Position numbers and translations under genes: made by a program. Below the pieces are notes generated by a model. It worked only from the letters and a program-made list of their open reading frames with translations, did not search any database and had not been told where the DNA came from. This document shows positions 7,861 to 17,451 of a stretch of 64,000 nucleotides of DNA, in pieces. The stretch's first letter is position 1, and each line of letters begins with the position of its first letter. The stretch is from Candidatus Rifleibacteriota bacterium (GTDB lineage Bacteria; Muiribacteriota; Ozemobacteria; Ozemobacterales; Ozemobacteraceae): contig JADFXM010000026.1 of assembly GCA_015233565.1 (NCBI GenBank), positions 41,469 to 105,468 of the forward strand. The letters run 5' to 3'.

Positions 7861-9153
7861 ATGAAAAAATGCGTGTTGATCAGCTTTGTCCTGATTATTA
7901 TTTCAATTTCCATGGCCGGGGCAGATACCGGGCCAACCATCGGACGTGGGTATTTCGGTTCCCCAAAACCGATTCAGGAGTTTTATGACCAGGAACTTCT
8001 GAAGGAAATCCGGAATGGCGAAGACAATCTACTGGACCGGTTCCTTGAAGGAATCAACTGTCTTGATGACACGGATTTCTTCAAACCCACTCTCAAAAAA
8101 GTGCAAGAGGTCATCCGCTGGAAAGCCCTTCACCGAGAAGACTTCCGCAAGCTCGCCTCCAGGCTTCCCCAAATTGAGAACCTCCTCGCCAGGTTTCCGA
8201 AAAAAACTGACCCTAAGACCATCGAATTTCCACGGGACGGAGGTCGGCATCTTGACAAACTCGTGGAGTGGTGGTACTGGAATGGCCATCTATTCGACGA
8301 AGAGAAACGTGAATACAGCTTCGAAGCGTGCTTCTTCCGGTTCGGGCCACTAATCCATTTCGCACATTTCGCCGTCACCGATGTGACCGGCAAAAGATTT
8401 CTGTTCGAGCGAACGTTCTTTTCACCATTATCGTGCGTTCTTTCTGAAAACCGACTTGAGCTAAAATATGGTGATTGGGAAATTGTCCCGGTCGGTCAAG
8501 ATTTCATTTCAATCAAGGCCCAGGCAAAAGACATAGCGATCCAACTGCTTGCCCGCTCAGAAAAACCCCCACTCCTGGTAAACCAGAACGGCTATGTGAA
8601 AATGGGAGTCGATGGGTATTCCTACTACTACTCACAACCCCGTTGGCAAACCACTGGTGCATTGCGATTCAAGGAGCGGGCGGTCAAGGTAGCTGGCCAG
8701 AGCTGGTTCGACCACCAATGGGGAAATTTCTTTCTAAGTACGGTTTTGGGCTGGGACTGGTTCTGCTTCAAACTCACCGACAATATCCATTACAACATCT
8801 TTAGCTTCCATTCTCTAACCGGCGCTCAGGTTAATCCGGTGGCAACGATCCAATATGCCAACGGAACACAAGAAACCACTCGCATAGTCAAGTTAGAACC
8901 AATCAATTGGTGGACCAGTCCACATACCCGCCGCAAATACCCTTCTGGATATGTGTTGACCCTCCCTGAAAAGAATTCAGTCTTTACCGTCAAACCTAAG
9001 GTTATCGACCAGGAACTCTTTGCTGACCCATTTTCGCCTGATTTCATAGATTACTGGGAAGGCCCCTGCACAATCGAGGGAAATGTTGCAGGCAAACCGG
9101 TACAAGGCCAGTGCTTCAACGAAATCTGCGGATATCCAAAGGTTGCCCCCTAA
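7861..9153 (+). CDS. AttH/CrtC lipocalin-like exported protein
   Basis: 430 residues: signal peptide (MKKCVLISFVLIIISISMAGA), a helical segment to about residue 110, then a double-lipocalin domain of the AttH / carotenoid 1,2-hydratase (CrtC) superfamily. Family hallmarks are KLVEWWYWNGHL (about 132-143), a SWFDHQWG motif (about 279-286; the family's W-x-D-H segment) and the GWDWFCFKL block. AttH proteins usually lie next to an AttEFG ABC exporter, and CrtC in carotenoid clusters; neither is present here. A hydrolase or lipid-binding role is possible but unproven. GGAGG precedes the ATG. Its stop codon TAA lies at the first bases of repeat D1. GC content looks higher than in its neighbours. 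Confidence 0.8.
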   Translation: MKKCVLISFVLIIISISMAGADTGPTIGRGYFGSPKPIQEFYDQELLKEIRNGEDNLLDRFLEGINCLDDTDFFKPTLKKVQEVIRWKALHREDFRKLASRLPQIENLLARFPKKTDPKTIEFPRDGGRHLDKLVEWWYWNGHLFDEEKREYSFEACFFRFGPLIHFAHFAVTDVTGKRFLFERTFFSPLSCVLSENRLELKYGDWEIVPVGQDFISIKAQAKDIAIQLLARSEKPPLLVNQNGYVKMGVDGYSYYYSQPRWQTTGALRFKERAVKVAGQSWFDHQWGNFFLSTVLGWDWFCFKLTDNIHYNIFSFHSLTGAQVNPVATIQYANGTQETTRIVKLEPINWWTSPHTRRKYPSGYVLTLPEKNSVFTVKPKVIDQELFADPFSPDFIDYWEGPCTIEGNVAGKPVQGQCFNEICGYPKVAP

Positions 9154-9282
9154 CGAGTCTGGCGAAAAATACCCAAATTTTCATATTTTAATGTACCCAC
9201 CCATTTTTTCGTCTCGCTTTCTCGCATCAAGAACGAACCATTTTGTACCGAATAAAATGTGCCGAGATTTTTCGACAGCTTC
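9154..9282 (+). repeat. Dispersed repeat D1, copy a
   Basis: About 130 bp, near-parallel with 12899-13031. Terminal inverted repeats: GAGTCTGGCGAAAAAT at the left and ATTTTTCGACAGCTTC at the right. No open frame. Directly abuts D2 (9283-9503), and its left edge (TAACGAGTCTG) includes the stop codon of the preceding gene. Confidence 0.75.
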
Positions 9283-9503
9283 TAATACCAATCCCAAAAA
9301 ATATGTGCATCACCTCAAGAACATTGATTTGATCAAAATGAGGTTGGATCGGTATATTTTCCAAGAAAACACAGAACTTTCATGAAAAGAAGGAGCCATT
9401 ACTGGATGGTTGAAGCATTCATTTCTGTCAGACCCAACTCCAATTTACGCAGACCTGAAGCACGAAAGAGGTTGGATGAGCGAACTAATTGAAATTGGTA
9501 TAA
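9283..9503 (+). repeat. Dispersed repeat D2, copy a
   Basis: About 221 bp, highly similar to 13032-13252. The ends are inverted repeats (TAATACCAATCCCAA and TTGAAATTGGTATAA). It is joined seamlessly to D1 in both full copies, so D1-D2 moves or is duplicated as one block, or D2 targets D1 ends. A separate D2 end occurs alone at 59341-59396. Confidence 0.75.
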
Positions 9504-9767
9504 TCGGTCGTCCTGAGTTCCCTGCATCTCCCAATTACAGGCCGTGGTAATTCAGCACAAGGATGATCGAGGCATGGATTGCATTTTTAGGATTTACACT
9601 CCCTCCCGAAGGTGTGAAAAAATACAAAAAATCGGAAGAAAATCCAAGTGCGAAATATCACAAACCGTTGTTAGCCGAGCTCTTGAGTGTTGCAATTTCA
9701 CGAACAACCCTAATTTTTCACAGCTTCCCCACGCAAAGTACAACAAAATTGAGAAGATGGATTCTTT
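9504..9767. other. Short gap, nothing recognised
   Basis: Between repeat D2 and the end of the rubredoxin gene. A weak 7-bp inverted repeat (TTGAGAA/TTCTCAA, about 9746-9779), which reads into a T-rich stretch on the minus strand, could end the rubredoxin transcript. No other feature. Confidence 0.35.
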
Positions 9768-9926
9768 TCAAATTTTCTCAAATTGATCTTTTCCAACTCC
9801 GCAATCAGGACAAACCCAGGAGTCGGGAAGATCCGCAAATTTTGTTCCGGGAGCGATACCTTGAGTTGAATCTCCTTGGGCAGGATCATAAACATAACCG
9901 CATACGATACATCTGAATTTTTCCAT
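9768..9926 (-). CDS. Rubredoxin
   Basis: 52 residues, starting at ATG 9926 behind an AAGGAGGG Shine-Dalgarno 4 bases away. It has the two Cys knuckles that hold one iron: C-I-V-C-G-Y-V-Y-D-P near the N-terminus and C-P-D-C-G-V-G-K near the C-terminus, plus the conserved D-S-W-V-C segment. Length and spacing match ordinary rubredoxins (about 52-54 residues). It is a cytoplasmic one-electron carrier, usual in anaerobes for oxygen or peroxide detoxification. No redox partner lies next to it. Confidence 0.95.
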   Translation of the reverse strand: MEKFRCIVCGYVYDPAQGDSTQGIAPGTKFADLPDSWVCPDCGVGKDQFEKI

Positions 9927-10545
9927 TGAACCCTCCTTGTATTTTTTTGCTTGAACCAAAAACTGATCGACCAGACACTTATGAGAAACCTTTGATGATA
10001 AGCCTAATGGCACCTTTTGCGGGCGGCAAGCAGAATTTGCATTTTCCGGCTTTGCTCAGGACTAATTTTTCGTGGCATAGTACCCCTTATTTTTATAATC
10101 GATGGAGGAAAATTAAAATGCTTGATTAGACCCAGGAAAATGGTAAAAAGTCGCTACCCCGTTTCGCTTTTGTAGAAGCCGAAATAAAATTCATTTGAGG
10201 AATTTTCAGCATAAATAAACGCTTTTTTCCGTGAAAAGTGCCTGGTGGATTTCCGGTTGGAAACTCTGAATTTCTGATTAATTCAAATACGTATCAGGAT
10301 ATCTGAACTTATACCATTCCTAATTAGTTCGTGGGTTTCAATCTTCTTGGCTGGTGAAGAAATTTTCCGACAACGTTGGGAGCCAAAGGCGATGAAGCAA
10401 CCTTATTCGAAAAAAATTGAATATTCAGAAAAACGTCCAACGCTTTCCAATGATTTTATGGAAAATCTTTTTTTGGAGGATTTAAGCATACCTACGGATT
10501 AATAATAATTGGTATTATATCCTGTAAAACAAGGAGCAGTTAGCA
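9927..10545. other. Intergenic region with repeat E
   Basis: Upstream region shared by the divergent rubredoxin and small membrane-protein genes. It holds repeat E (10190-10307) and a short trace of the D2 end (about 10308-10335, ATACCATTCCTAATTAGTTCG). A strong GGAGG followed by a three-codon frame (ATG CTT GAT TAG, about 10118) is present and may be a relic. Confidence 0.5.
10190..10307 (+). repeat. Dispersed repeat E, copy 2
   Basis: Matches 49483-49596 and the reverse complement of 28061-28140, with long identical blocks such as TTTCCGGTTGGAAACTCTGA. No coding. The left half is more diverged than in the other copies. Confidence 0.7.
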
Positions 10546-10884
10546 ATGGAATGGACTCATTTAATTTCCTATTTCTTTGGGGGAGCATTTCTTACAAATG
10601 CTGTTCCCCATTTTGTCAGCGGGGTGATGGGGCGCCCTTTTCAAAGCCCTTTTGCAACCCCGCCCGGTCAGGGACTTTCGTCCTCAACAGTCAACGTGGT
10701 TTGGGGATTTTTCAACTTGTCCGTGAGCTACGTTTTGGTGTTGCGTGTTGGAAACTTTGAATTGCGTTCCACAGATCATATTGTCGCTTTAGGGTTGGGC
10801 ATTTTCATGACCGGGGTTATGACTGCCCGCTTATTCGGGCGGTTTCACGGAGGCAATTCTCCCGAGAACCCGAAAATCAGTTGA
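10546..10884 (+). CDS. Small conserved membrane protein
   Basis: 112 residues, about three hydrophobic segments (near 5-25, 48-70 and 80-100). The block NAVPHFVSGVMGRPFQSPFA followed by SSSTVNVVWGFFNLSVSY is a conserved pattern of a widespread uncharacterised bacterial inner-membrane protein. AGGAG sits about 7 bases before the ATG. It stands alone between repeat E and the convergent cyclase gene. No function can be assigned. Confidence 0.75.
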   Translation: MEWTHLISYFFGGAFLTNAVPHFVSGVMGRPFQSPFATPPGQGLSSSTVNVVWGFFNLSVSYVLVLRVGNFELRSTDHIVALGLGIFMTGVMTARLFGRFHGGNSPENPKIS

Positions 10885-11133
10885 TCAGGGGGCTTCAGAT
10901 CGTCGTCAGCTATTCGAACAGGATTAAAAAAATTCAGAGAGTCCGTTGCGGATTCAAAAGCCTTTGCCACCCTTTGAAAAAGAACGAAAATGAACCATTC
11001 AGCTCGCCACCATCGATTGGAAGATTGGGAAAAGCTGGGAAGAACTGCATTCGTTCTAGCTGTCGTGTGCCAATTCGCTTGCCAAACTGGTCAGGGAAAG
11101 AAAAACCGGGAAAAGAGCGTTGCCCGAGTTGTT

Positions 11134-12705
11134 TCAAAGAATTTTGTACAAAACCACCGGAATCTCCTTCCCTTTCAAGCGAATTGGTTGAGATTCTTCA
11201 GTTTTCAGGGAATTACGGAGAGTGGGAGAAAGGGCATCAAAGGTTGCTTTGCTTATCAGAATATCAGTTTCCAGATTTTTTGTTTGCCCCTCGATGCGAG
11301 AGGAAATATTCACCACATCACCAATAACGGTATATTCAAGCCTTTTTTGGGTCCCGATGTTTCCGGCGATAAGCCGGCCTGTATTTAAACCAACTCCGAA
11401 ACGAATCGGATGATCGGTCAATTTTTTCGCATTGAATTCCTCAAGTTTTTTTCGCATTCCCAAAACAGTAAGAAGGGCATCGTCAGCATGTTTTTCGGAT
11501 CCCAGAATTGGTGTAAAAATTGCCATGACCGCGTCGCCGATGAATTTATTGATGATTCCCCGATTCTCCAAAATGGGCTCTGTAATAAAAGAAAAATACT
11601 GATTGAGAAATGCAACAACCCGCCCCGGATCCATTTTTTCACTCATTGTAGTAAAACTTCTAATATCACAAAAAAGCACTGTCGCCTCGATTTCTTCTCC
11701 CCCTAAGTCAATTTTCTTTTCTTCAACTAGTTTACGCGCGATTTCGATGGAAACATATCGCCCAAACGTTTCAAGGATCTCCTCTCGCTGTCGAAGTTGG
11801 TCAACCATTATATTAAAATTCTTTTTCAAAACTCCAATTTCATCGTTCATGTAGACGCTGGTTTTGACGTCAAATTTCCCTGAAGCAAGAAGACCCATTT
11901 TTTTTCCAATTCCATCAAGGGGTTCCTGAATAGACTTGTACAGAATTTCCATATTCCCTATGGCCAAGGCTAATGAAATCGTTATCATACACCAACAGAG
12001 ATACTTGTACATATAAATAAGAAAATAATCGTTGTAAATATTCCAGGCAATCACCACAAAAGGGACGACAATAAGAAAAATGACCATGAGAGCCAAACGA
12101 GTGTAAATGGTTATCGGAATGTGCTTCTTTTCAAGAAAAAGATCCTCATCGGCATACATCCGCTTGGCAACATGCATGAAAAGAAGTGGCTCCAGAATCA
12201 AAAAAGCGCAATAGCACGAAAATACCAGTGAAAAGCCTCTATAGACAATAACCATCCGAAAAAAATCCTGGAAACCAGCTTTGATAAGATAATCCACTGC
12301 TTCAAAAAAATACAAAGCCAGAAAAGCAAGGAAAAGCGAAGGGAAAAAAGTTTCGAATACTTTCCGCGCTTGTTCCTTTTTTGAAGAGTCTCCCGTTTTT
12401 ACGTATATTGATAAAGGTCGAAATCGCAGATACAAACAAAGATAAATCAAAAATATGATTGTTCTTGAAATGAATCCTTCCGAAAAGACTCCTGATGATG
12501 CTTTCGTGGCTTCCCCATAAAGGCTGGAAATGTCTTTTGGAGGAGGAGAAGGCAATTTTCCGTTCTTTGCCTGAAAAACAGCATACGAGTTATCCACAAA
12601 GAAGGTACTTCCAATATTTATCGATAATAAATTACCCAAGAACATTGAAAGCAAACTAACTCCAATAATTTTAACAAAAAACCGTCTGATGTATAAATCT
12701 GCCAT
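11134..12705 (-). CDS. Membrane-bound class III adenylate/guanylate cyclase
   Basis: 523 residues. The N-terminal half has about six membrane segments (for example 13-35 and 80-95, then four more to about 240). A HAMP-like linker follows (about 245-300), then a class III cyclase domain (about 320-505). Metal-binding Asp residues are in LFCDIRSFT and KFIGDAVMAIF; the Lys of NKFIGD and the YTVIGDVVN segment agree with an ATP-using cyclase. The product would be cAMP (or cGMP) made at the inner face of the membrane in response to an unknown membrane signal. It lies alone, convergent with the upstream membrane-protein gene. Confidence 0.88.
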   Translation of the reverse strand: MADLYIRRFFVKIIGVSLLSMFLGNLLSINIGSTFFVDNSYAVFQAKNGKLPSPPPKDISSLYGEATKASSGVFSEGFISRTIIFLIYLCLYLRFRPLSIYVKTGDSSKKEQARKVFETFFPSLFLAFLALYFFEAVDYLIKAGFQDFFRMVIVYRGFSLVFSCYCAFLILEPLLFMHVAKRMYADEDLFLEKKHIPITIYTRLALMVIFLIVVPFVVIAWNIYNDYFLIYMYKYLCWCMITISLALAIGNMEILYKSIQEPLDGIGKKMGLLASGKFDVKTSVYMNDEIGVLKKNFNIMVDQLRQREEILETFGRYVSIEIARKLVEEKKIDLGGEEIEATVLFCDIRSFTTMSEKMDPGRVVAFLNQYFSFITEPILENRGIINKFIGDAVMAIFTPILGSEKHADDALLTVLGMRKKLEEFNAKKLTDHPIRFGVGLNTGRLIAGNIGTQKRLEYTVIGDVVNISSRIEGQTKNLETDILISKATFDALSPTLRNSLKTEESQPIRLKGKEIPVVLYKIL

Positions 12706-12898
12706 AACCGCCTCTAATCATTTTGCCTTTGCTAAATCAATTTCCGAAAAAAAAAATTTAAAGCTCAGAAGAAATTTCGAAATTATCTTCTAAGCTTAGC
12801 ATTATAATTACCCATTTACTATTTTCTTGAAAGATTTTTTCGAGGCAGACAGGGGAAATATTTAAACTAAATATTGCAAGTCTTTCTCAATTCCTGCT

Positions 12899-13031
12899 TA
12901 ACGAGTCTGTCGAAAAATCCCCTAATTTGCACATTTTAATTTACCTACCCAATTTTTCGCCCCGCTTTTACGCATCAGAAGCTGGCCGCTTTGTATCGAA
13001 TAAGAATGTAGCGAGATTATTCGACAGCTTC
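12899..13031 (+). repeat. Dispersed repeat D1, copy b
   Basis: Second full D1: terminal inverted repeats GAGTCTGTCGAAAAAT and ATTATTCGACAGCTTC. Starts with the same TAACGAGTCTG as copy a, which fixes the left boundary of the family. Confidence 0.75.
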
Positions 13032-13252
13032 TAATACCAATCCCAAAAAATACGTGCATCACCCCAAGAACATTGATTTGATCAAAATGAAGTTGGATCG
13101 ATATATTTTCCAAGAAAACACGGAACTTTCATGAAAATAAGGGACCCATACTGGATGGTTGAAGCATTCATTTCTGTCAGGCCCAACTCCTATTTCCACA
13201 GACCTGAAGCACAAAATAGGTAGGATGAACGAACTAATTGAAATTGGTATAA
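13032..13252 (+). repeat. Dispersed repeat D2, copy b
   Basis: Second full D2, joined to D1 at exactly the same base as copy a (GCTTC then TAATACCAATCCC). Ends in TTGAAATTGGTATAA. Confidence 0.75.
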
Positions 13253-13437
13253 CACCTCCACACCTTTTTTCACTGCACAAATTAAAGCATCCGGGTAAAA
13301 ATTTGCATGTTCAGAATTCCTGGCATCAATAGTTTGCATTTTCTTGGAAAATAATTTCAAATTAGTTCTTCATGGATGAAACTGACGCGCTAAGGAAAGA
13401 TATTCCGGCGCTGGAGTGCAGAGTCATATCACTGCAG

Positions 13438-14937
13438 TCAAGCATTCCGGAAGTAACGTTTCGACACCAGAGCCAATCCAAATAAAGGAATTTGAAGCAG
13501 CAACCAAAAAGCAACTATCGCTATGAGTTGAGTTGTTTTTCCGGAAGAGAAGTGAGCTAACAATGCCATCCAGATAGGTTTCAAATAAAGTCCGGCAAAA
13601 AAGAAAACACCCAGGGTCACAACAATAGGTGTTAAAACGATTTTCACCGACTCGAAACTTTTTTTCCAGGCGATCATTATACAAAGCAGAATCATCTGAA
13701 AAAAAGATCCTGCAGTGGCTCCATACCCGACTCCCAACCAGCCGATTTTTTCAACGAAGTAAGTGTCCAGCAATACTTGCAGAAAGACAGAAACAATTCC
13801 CACCATAAAAGTGATTCGGAAAAACCCTTCTGCGAAAAAGAATCTATTGATCAACATTACTGTGGAAATGGGAATTAAAAAAGTCGAGTAGGCTGTCAGA
13901 AGTGAAGATGTGGAGGCAATCTCAGCAGCTTGAAATTTTCCTCTTGCGAATACAACGTACATTATTTGCTCGGAACAGAGGTAAAAAATCAGGGTTGCAG
14001 GTAATAGAAGGACAAAAAGTCCCCACCAGATTGATTTTCCAAGGATTTTTATCCTTACCTTTTCCCCGGACTCACTCAATGAAGGGAAAATGGCGCTTGC
14101 AAGGCTCAAAGAGATGACTCCCAATGGGAGGTAAATGAGTTTATCCGTATAGTTCAAAGTTGATACGGCACCAACTCCCTGTTTGGACAATAAAAATCTC
14201 TCCCACAGCGGAATTATTGGGGTTAGAAATACCCATATAGCAATTGGAGCGCTCTTTTTCAGAAAATCCAGCCAGACATCAGTTTGAAAGTAGCCTCTAC
14301 TCCATGGATAAATCATCCCTCCAACTATTTTCCTTGAAATATGAAATAGCCAAAAAGTTTGAATAAATATCCCCATCAGAACGTAAGGAACCAGGAATTC
14401 GACATGCCCTTCCTTATTCAGATAAATCCCCAATATGACCACAACATTTACAAGAAATGGGCCGATCGCCGGAGGACCAAAAATTTGGCGGGCATTTAAA
14501 AAAGCAGTGAGAAGGGAGCCCTGGACAGAAAATAATATATAGAACGCCATCATTTTCCACATTTCCACCATCCGGGATTGCGTCTCCAGAAGAAAACCCG
14601 GAACCATGCTGGAACAGATTTGTTTGGCGAAAATCAGCATTGCAATTATCGCAAAGAGCGCAGAAATGCTAACTCCCCAGAAAAGAGTCCAGAAAATCTG
14701 ACTTTCCTTTTGAGTTCCCGGTTTCTCAGTAACGAATATGGGAACGGCAGCGCCTGTAATTAGCCCCTCACTAGTAAATTTATACATTAGTTCGGGTAAA
14801 ATCATTACTGACAAAAAAACATCAGCTTCAGTTCCGGTTCCAAAAAAAGCCGCAAAAAACGCAACCCTCAGAAAACCACTAACTCGTGAAAGAACCGTAA
14901 AAAATGCTATTGAAGTAAAAGCTTTTATTATGCTCAA
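13438..14937 (-). CDS. murJ: Lipid II flippase MurJ (MviN family)
   Basis: About 500 residues with 13-14 hydrophobic helices. It carries the MurJ N-terminal signature (TVLSRVSGFLRVAFFAAFFG, then ADVFLSVMILPE) and the GAAVPIFV segment. It moves lipid II across the inner membrane for peptidoglycan synthesis. The start is uncertain: no ATG, TTG at 14937 behind a weak GGGA, or TTG at 14958. It is divergent from the GAF-cyclase gene, with about 100 bases between them. Full length; no sign of decay. Confidence 0.9.
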   Translation of the reverse strand: MSIIKAFTSIAFFTVLSRVSGFLRVAFFAAFFGTGTEADVFLSVMILPELMYKFTSEGLITGAAVPIFVTEKPGTQKESQIFWTLFWGVSISALFAIIAMLIFAKQICSSMVPGFLLETQSRMVEMWKMMAFYILFSVQGSLLTAFLNARQIFGPPAIGPFLVNVVVILGIYLNKEGHVEFLVPYVLMGIFIQTFWLFHISRKIVGGMIYPWSRGYFQTDVWLDFLKKSAPIAIWVFLTPIIPLWERFLLSKQGVGAVSTLNYTDKLIYLPLGVISLSLASAIFPSLSESGEKVRIKILGKSIWWGLFVLLLPATLIFYLCSEQIMYVVFARGKFQAAEIASTSSLLTAYSTFLIPISTVMLINRFFFAEGFFRITFMVGIVSVFLQVLLDTYFVEKIGWLGVGYGATAGSFFQMILLCIMIAWKKSFESVKIVLTPIVVTLGVFFFAGLYLKPIWMALLAHFSSGKTTQLIAIVAFWLLLQIPLFGLALVSKRYFRNA

Positions 14938-15053
14938 ATTTTTTCCCAAAAAAAACAAAAAATGGTAAAAGAATTAAACGAGATATTGGAATTTTTTTAC
15001 ATTAGTGATATTAATAAATAGCACAAAACCGAAAATAATAGCGAGAGCATTTA

Positions 15054-17426
15054 ATGATTCTAGATCAAGACCTTACAGATTTATTTTCAGAGCTGGAAAC
15101 CGGGCACTTCGATTCATATGAGATGGTCGGGAAATTCGAAGATTTAGGCTGGGACAACCGTAAGAAATTTCTCAGGCTGATATTTGACCTTTTTAAAGAA
15201 AAAACCACATTACTCGACATCAATAAAGAATTAGGAAAACAGCTTGAACTGGGGCCGTTGATTTCCGTAATTATTTCAAGAACAACTGAAATCCTTAATG
15301 CAGATCGAAGCTCGCTTTTTCTTATAGACCACCAGAGAAACGAATTATTTTCCAAAGTAGCGCAGGGAATCGATTTCCTTGAAATACGTTTTCCAATAAC
15401 TGTTGGAATTGCTGGCCATGTCGCGAGAACTGGTGAAATTCTAAATTTAGAAGATGTTTATCAACATCCTTTATTCAATCAGGAAATTGATCGAGCCACA
15501 GGATATCGGACAAAGTCGATGCTTTGCGCCCCGATCACGAATATTTCCGGGAATACAGTCGCTGTAATTCAGGTAATAAACAAGAAAAAAGGGAGCTTCA
15601 CCCACCGGGACATAGAGCTTTTGAAATCGTTGAGCAGGCCGCTTTCTCTTGCACTTGAGAATGCGCTTTTATACGAAAATGTAATCGCCTCTCAGAAGAA
15701 GATTCAGGCTCTGTTGAAAGTAGCAAACTCGCTGAGTTCTGCACTTGATCTTAAGGCTCTGTTTTCGGTTATTATGGCGAAAGCTTCAGAACTATTGAAC
15801 GCCGATCGGTCAAGCTTGTTCTTGATCGATAATGAAACGAATGAACTGTGGTCCTCCGTTGTTACAGGTGCTGAAGTAAAGGAAATTCGATTTCCCAAAC
15901 ACCTGGGAATTGCGGGCCAGGTTGCCACCACCGGCAAAATTCTGAATATTCCTGATGCTTACGATTTCCCCGGTTTTAATAAAGAAATTGATAAAAAGAC
16001 CGGTTATCGCACCAAATCAATGCTTTGCATGCCAATCCGGGGAATTGACAACCAGATTATTGGTGTTTCCCAGATAATTAATAAATTAACCGGAATTTTT
16101 ACTAAAGAAGATGAAGAAATGTTGGGAGCATTTTCAGCTCAGGCAGCTGTTTCTCTTCAGAATTCCCAACTGTTTGAGAAAACCATTACCATGAAGAAAT
16201 ACCTGGAAGCGATTCTTTCATCGCTCTCGAACGGCGTTATCACTCTTGATCATAAACGCAGAGTGGTAAAATGTAATCCGATTTCTGCGAAAATTTTCGG
16301 CCATAGCAATCCGGAAGACCTTCAAGGGATGAATTTTAGGGACATTCTCGGCGAAAAAAATCAGGATATTTTCGAGGAAGTTGAAAAAGTCTTTGAAAGC
16401 AAAAAGCTAAATTCCCTCTACGATTTCGATTTTAAATTTCCTAACGGCGAAAAGATTTCATTGAATATTACCACGGTTCCGATGAGTGATGACTCCGGAA
16501 ATTCCCTGGGTGTTGTAATAGTTACTGAAGATATCACTAAAGAAAAGCGTGTAAAAAGTAATCTGACACGATATATGTCCAAAGACCTTGTCGACAAACT
16601 TACCTCCGGGCAAGATAAACTGGAGCTTGGTGGAACAAAACGTGAAGTAACCATTCTTTTCTCTGACATTCGTGGTTATACAACCATTACTGAAAAACTT
16701 GATCCAGACGAAATTGTAAGTATGCTCAACGAGTATTTCACTCAGATGGTCGACGCGATTTTTAAATTCGATGGAGTTCTCGACAAGTTTATCGGGGATG
16801 CAATCATGGCCGTATTCGGTGCTCCTGTTCCTTTCCCTGACCATGCTTTGAAAGCAGTTCAGGCAGCGCTTGCAATGAAAGACGCTCTATTTTGCTTGAA
16901 TGACGAACGAAAGGCACTGGGGAAATTCCCCATCCAAATTGGAATTGGAATCTCAACAGGCGAAGTTCTTTGCGGCAACATCGGTTCCAACAAAAGAATG
17001 GAATATACTTCGATCGGTGATGGTGTAAACCTATCATCCAGACTTGAAAGTGCAACCAAGCTGTATCGTGCCATGACTTTGTTATCCGAATTTACTTTTG
17101 AGCAGGTTAAGGAACATGTCTTCACTCGCGAACTTGATTTTATCAGAGTAAAAGGAAAACAAAGACCGGTCCGGATTTATCAACTTCTTGGTGAAGCCGA
17201 CTGTAGACTGGAAGACAATCAGATGTTCACCATCGAAAACTTCAAAGAGGGACATCGGCTCTTTTTCCAAAGAGATTTTAAGGATGCTTTAAAGAAATTC
17301 GAGAAAGCATTGAATTTTGACCCCAACGACTTGCCTTCAACTTTATACCAGAATAGATGCCTGGCTTGTATCGAGAAACCTCCCCCCGAACTATGGGATG
17401 GAGTATACGACCTGAAGGAAAAGTAA
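15054..17426 (+). CDS. GAF-GAF-PAS class III nucleotide cyclase
   Basis: 790 residues, cytoplasmic. Two tandem GAF domains (about 60-205 and 220-375) share repeated motifs (NADRSSLFLID and TGYRTKSML occur in both, showing internal duplication). A PAS domain follows (about 380-500), then a class III cyclase domain (about 520-705) and a short TPR-like tail (about 725-775). Metal Asp residues are in LFSDIRGYT (about 538) and KFIGDAIMAVFG (582), with the EYTSIGDGVN segment near the C-terminal side. GAF domains commonly bind cyclic nucleotides or other small ligands, so the enzyme may be feedback-regulated. It differs from the membrane cyclase at 11134-12705, giving two separate cyclases within 6 kb. 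Confidence 0.9.
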   Translation: MILDQDLTDLFSELETGHFDSYEMVGKFEDLGWDNRKKFLRLIFDLFKEKTTLLDINKELGKQLELGPLISVIISRTTEILNADRSSLFLIDHQRNELFSKVAQGIDFLEIRFPITVGIAGHVARTGEILNLEDVYQHPLFNQEIDRATGYRTKSMLCAPITNISGNTVAVIQVINKKKGSFTHRDIELLKSLSRPLSLALENALLYENVIASQKKIQALLKVANSLSSALDLKALFSVIMAKASELLNADRSSLFLIDNETNELWSSVVTGAEVKEIRFPKHLGIAGQVATTGKILNIPDAYDFPGFNKEIDKKTGYRTKSMLCMPIRGIDNQIIGVSQIINKLTGIFTKEDEEMLGAFSAQAAVSLQNSQLFEKTITMKKYLEAILSSLSNGVITLDHKRRVVKCNPISAKIFGHSNPEDLQGMNFRDILGEKNQDIFEEVEKVFESKKLNSLYDFDFKFPNGEKISLNITTVPMSDDSGNSLGVVIVTEDITKEKRVKSNLTRYMSKDLVDKLTSGQDKLELGGTKREVTILFSDIRGYTTITEKLDPDEIVSMLNEYFTQMVDAIFKFDGVLDKFIGDAIMAVFGAPVPFPDHALKAVQAALAMKDALFCLNDERKALGKFPIQIGIGISTGEVLCGNIGSNKRMEYTSIGDGVNLSSRLESATKLYRAMTLLSEFTFEQVKEHVFTRELDFIRVKGKQRPVRIYQLLGEADCRLEDNQMFTIENFKEGHRLFFQRDFKDALKKFEKALNFDPNDLPSTLYQNRCLACIEKPPPELWDGVYDLKEK

Positions 17427-17451
17427 AGTATTTTGTTTAAATGTTCCAAGT

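Larger units (their letters stand above)
12706..13437. other. Intergenic region with D1-D2 repeat block
   Basis: The 12899-13252 part is the second full D1-D2 block. The rest, including the promoter region of the cyclase (about 12706-12850, very AT-rich), shows no gene. Confidence 0.6.

Noticed and set aside
10118..10129. GGAGG followed by ATG CTT GAT TAG (three codons)
   Set aside because: Too short to support as a gene; may be a remnant or chance.
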